A DNA stretch of 34,080 nt from Actinomycetales bacterium (lineage in GTDB: Bacteria; Actinomycetota; Actinomycetes; Actinomycetales; Actinomycetaceae): the NCBI GenBank assembly GCA_015655375.1, contig JAATFD010000007.1, positions 1 through 34,080 of the forward strand, given 5' to 3'. Positions 32,798 to 34,080 of the stretch are shown here, piece after piece. The notes under the pieces were generated by a model, which had not been told where the DNA came from, did no database searches, and saw only the letters and a program-made list of their open reading frames with translations. Every line of letters starts with the position of its first letter. Position 1 is the first letter of the stretch. The translations under genes were made by a program, and so were the position numbers.

Positions 32798-34080
32798 GTG
32801 AGCACCAGCCACGCCGGGACCCACGGCCAGCAGAATCCTGTCGGCAAACGGCTCGCACGTCAACGGATCTTCGGCGCAGCAGTCCTGGCCTCGCTGGTCG
32901 TCGTCGGGATTGCCGGGACGTCCGTGGCACGGGCACGACACGAGGTCATCCTTGAGATCGACGGCATCTCCCGTCCCGTCACGGTGTGGGGCGGCACAGT
33001 CGCCACCGCCTTGGACACAGTGGGGATCACCCCGACATCGAATGACCTGGTCTCTCCCGTGCTCAGCGAACGTACGGCAGCGGGCGAGACGATCGTCATG
33101 CGCACTGCTCACCCCTTCGACGTCAGCATCGACGGCGAGCAGCGGACGATCTGGACGACTTCGTCCTCGGCGGACACAATTCTGGCGGATGCAGGAGCAG
33201 GTGCGGACGGTGCGAGCGTGACGATGGCCGCAGATCGCTCCGGAACACGCGATACGGTGACCCCACTCGTCTCTCGGACCCGTCAGGTCGCGGTCACGGT
33301 CGGCGGGGTTCGTTCCGAGGTGCTGGTGAACCCCGGTCAGGACGTGCGCGCGGCGCTCGCGGACTCTGGGACCGATGTGGAGCCCAACGACCAGGTCTCG
33401 GTGACATCTCATGACGGCCAGCTCGAAGTCACGGTCGTTAAGGTGTCCCGAGGCCTCGCCACCGTCGAGGTCCCGATCCCCTTCACGACCACGGAGGAAC
33501 CGACGGACACGCTCTTCGAGGGCGAGTCCCAGGTGGCGACGCCCGGCGTCGATGGCATCGACGAGCAGACCCAATGGGCGGAGAACCACGACGACCAGGT
33601 CGTCAGCGCGGTCCCTCTCAGCTCGACCGTCACGCGGGAACCGACGACCCAGGTCACCCGGACCGGAACCAAGGAGGCGACGCCCGAGGCGCTCGTCGCC
33701 GCGGGCATCGATCCGTTGGCGACCCTGGAAGAGCGCACGGAGTCGGACGGCACGGTGTCGATCCGGTATCGGGCGAAGGCCGGCTCGATCTCGTCGGCGT
33801 CCGAGATCGCTGCGATCCGGGAGAAGGCCGTTGCGGACGGTTCCACGTCGTCGTCGTCGGTCCTGGCAAACACGGGTGACGATCCGAAGGGGATCGCCCG
33901 GCTGATGGTTTCCGCGCGTGGATGGTCCGACTCGGATTACCAGTGCCTCGTCAGCCTGTGGAACCGAGAGTCGGGCTGGAACCCGTCCGCCTCGAACGCG
34001 AGCTCCGGCGCCTATGGGATCCCTCAGGCGCTGCCGGGATCGAAGATGGCCTCGGCAGGCTCCGACTGGCGGACGAACCC
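32798..34080 (+). CDS. DUF348/G5 cell-wall hydrolase, lysozyme-like (partial)
   Basis: The frame is open for 427 codons to the window end, so the C-terminus is missing. A signal anchor (about 24-47: IFGAAVLASLVVVGIAGTSV) precedes DUF348-type repeats (from HEVILEIDG, FDVSIDG, VAVTVGG) and a G5 domain (about 225-295). A linker with repeat-like TPEALVAAGI and SEIAAIREKA follows. The end is a lytic-transglycosylase-like domain (from about 375): YQCLVSLWNRESGWNPSASN with probable catalytic E391, then GAYGIPQALPGSKMASAG. The first five domains mirror the upstream RpfB-type protein but the catalytic domain differs. The GTG at 32798 has AGGAG (32783-32787) upstream with a wide 10-base gap. It is probably a paralogue by duplication of the N-terminal architecture. 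Confidence 0.88.
   Translation, partial: MSTSHAGTHGQQNPVGKRLARQRIFGAAVLASLVVVGIAGTSVARARHEVILEIDGISRPVTVWGGTVATALDTVGITPTSNDLVSPVLSERTAAGETIVMRTAHPFDVSIDGEQRTIWTTSSSADTILADAGAGADGASVTMAADRSGTRDTVTPLVSRTRQVAVTVGGVRSEVLVNPGQDVRAALADSGTDVEPNDQVSVTSHDGQLEVTVVKVSRGLATVEVPIPFTTTEEPTDTLFEGESQVATPGVDGIDEQTQWAENHDDQVVSAVPLSSTVTREPTTQVTRTGTKEATPEALVAAGIDPLATLEERTESDGTVSIRYRAKAGSISSASEIAAIREKAVADGSTSSSSVLANTGDDPKGIARLMVSARGWSDSDYQCLVSLWNRESGWNPSASNASSGAYGIPQALPGSKMASAGSDWRTN

Noticed and set aside
1-34080. Mobile element, prophage, tRNA or CRISPR content
   Set aside because: I found no transposase, integrase, phage gene, terminal inverted repeats with target duplication, cloverleaf sequence or regularly spaced repeats. 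Base composition is even across the window.

Overview
This is a high-GC actinobacterial chromosome segment, most likely from the Actinomycetaceae (Actinomyces/Schaalia type). That placement is inferred from a protein O-mannosyltransferase, a PerM/DUF6350 gene between sucD and purN, resuscitation-promoting-factor (Rpf) proteins, a BioQ-type biotin repressor, GTG starts and TAnnnT -10 boxes. I see no insertion sequence, prophage, tRNA gene or CRISPR array. It reads as a core-genome block in which almost every gene is housekeeping or envelope related.

Layout. The window opens with the 3' end of a 5S rRNA and its terminator, a possible 43-residue ORF and a small MT0933-like antitoxin-family protein. 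Next come pmt (-), rsmI (+), pncA (-) and metG (+). A PspC envelope-stress module follows: a small membrane protein and a PspC/adhesin-like protein on -, diverging from a PspC-domain histidine kinase and its LuxR-type regulator on +. Then come a PcrA/UvrD helicase, sucC-sucD, and a perM-like gene translationally coupled to purN. A ZTP riboswitch precedes purH. After a promoter and possible leader peptide lie two overlapping ABC half-transporter genes. The right part has divergent bioQ (-) and bioY (+) around a shared operator region, an unrecognised 486-residue protein (-), guaA and tatD (+), then two consecutive Rpf/G5-type cell-wall hydrolase genes, the second cut by the window end.

How the parts work together. 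purN, purH and guaA are purine synthesis; the ZTP riboswitch would raise purH when the folate-stress signal ZTP accumulates. sucCD is the substrate-level phosphorylation step of the TCA cycle. Pmt, PspC/TCS, PerM and the two Rpf-type proteins concern the envelope and cell-wall growth. From memory, the groups pmt-rsmI-metG-tatD-rpfB and pcrA-sucCD-perM-purN-purH also occur in mycobacteria; here the second group sits inside the first.

Most notable: (i) an ABC heterodimer whose two ATP sites are split all-or-nothing, one subunit having lost Walker A, the Walker B Asp and the switch His while keeping LSGGQ, the other the reverse; (ii) several genes with a -10-like hexamer exactly 6 nt before the start codon, implying leaderless mRNAs; (iii) a shared promoter-like element before both rpf-type genes; (iv) tandem BioQ-type operators; (v) acidic insertions in PcrA and PurH; (vi) a degenerate intergenic repeat before rsmI and sucC.
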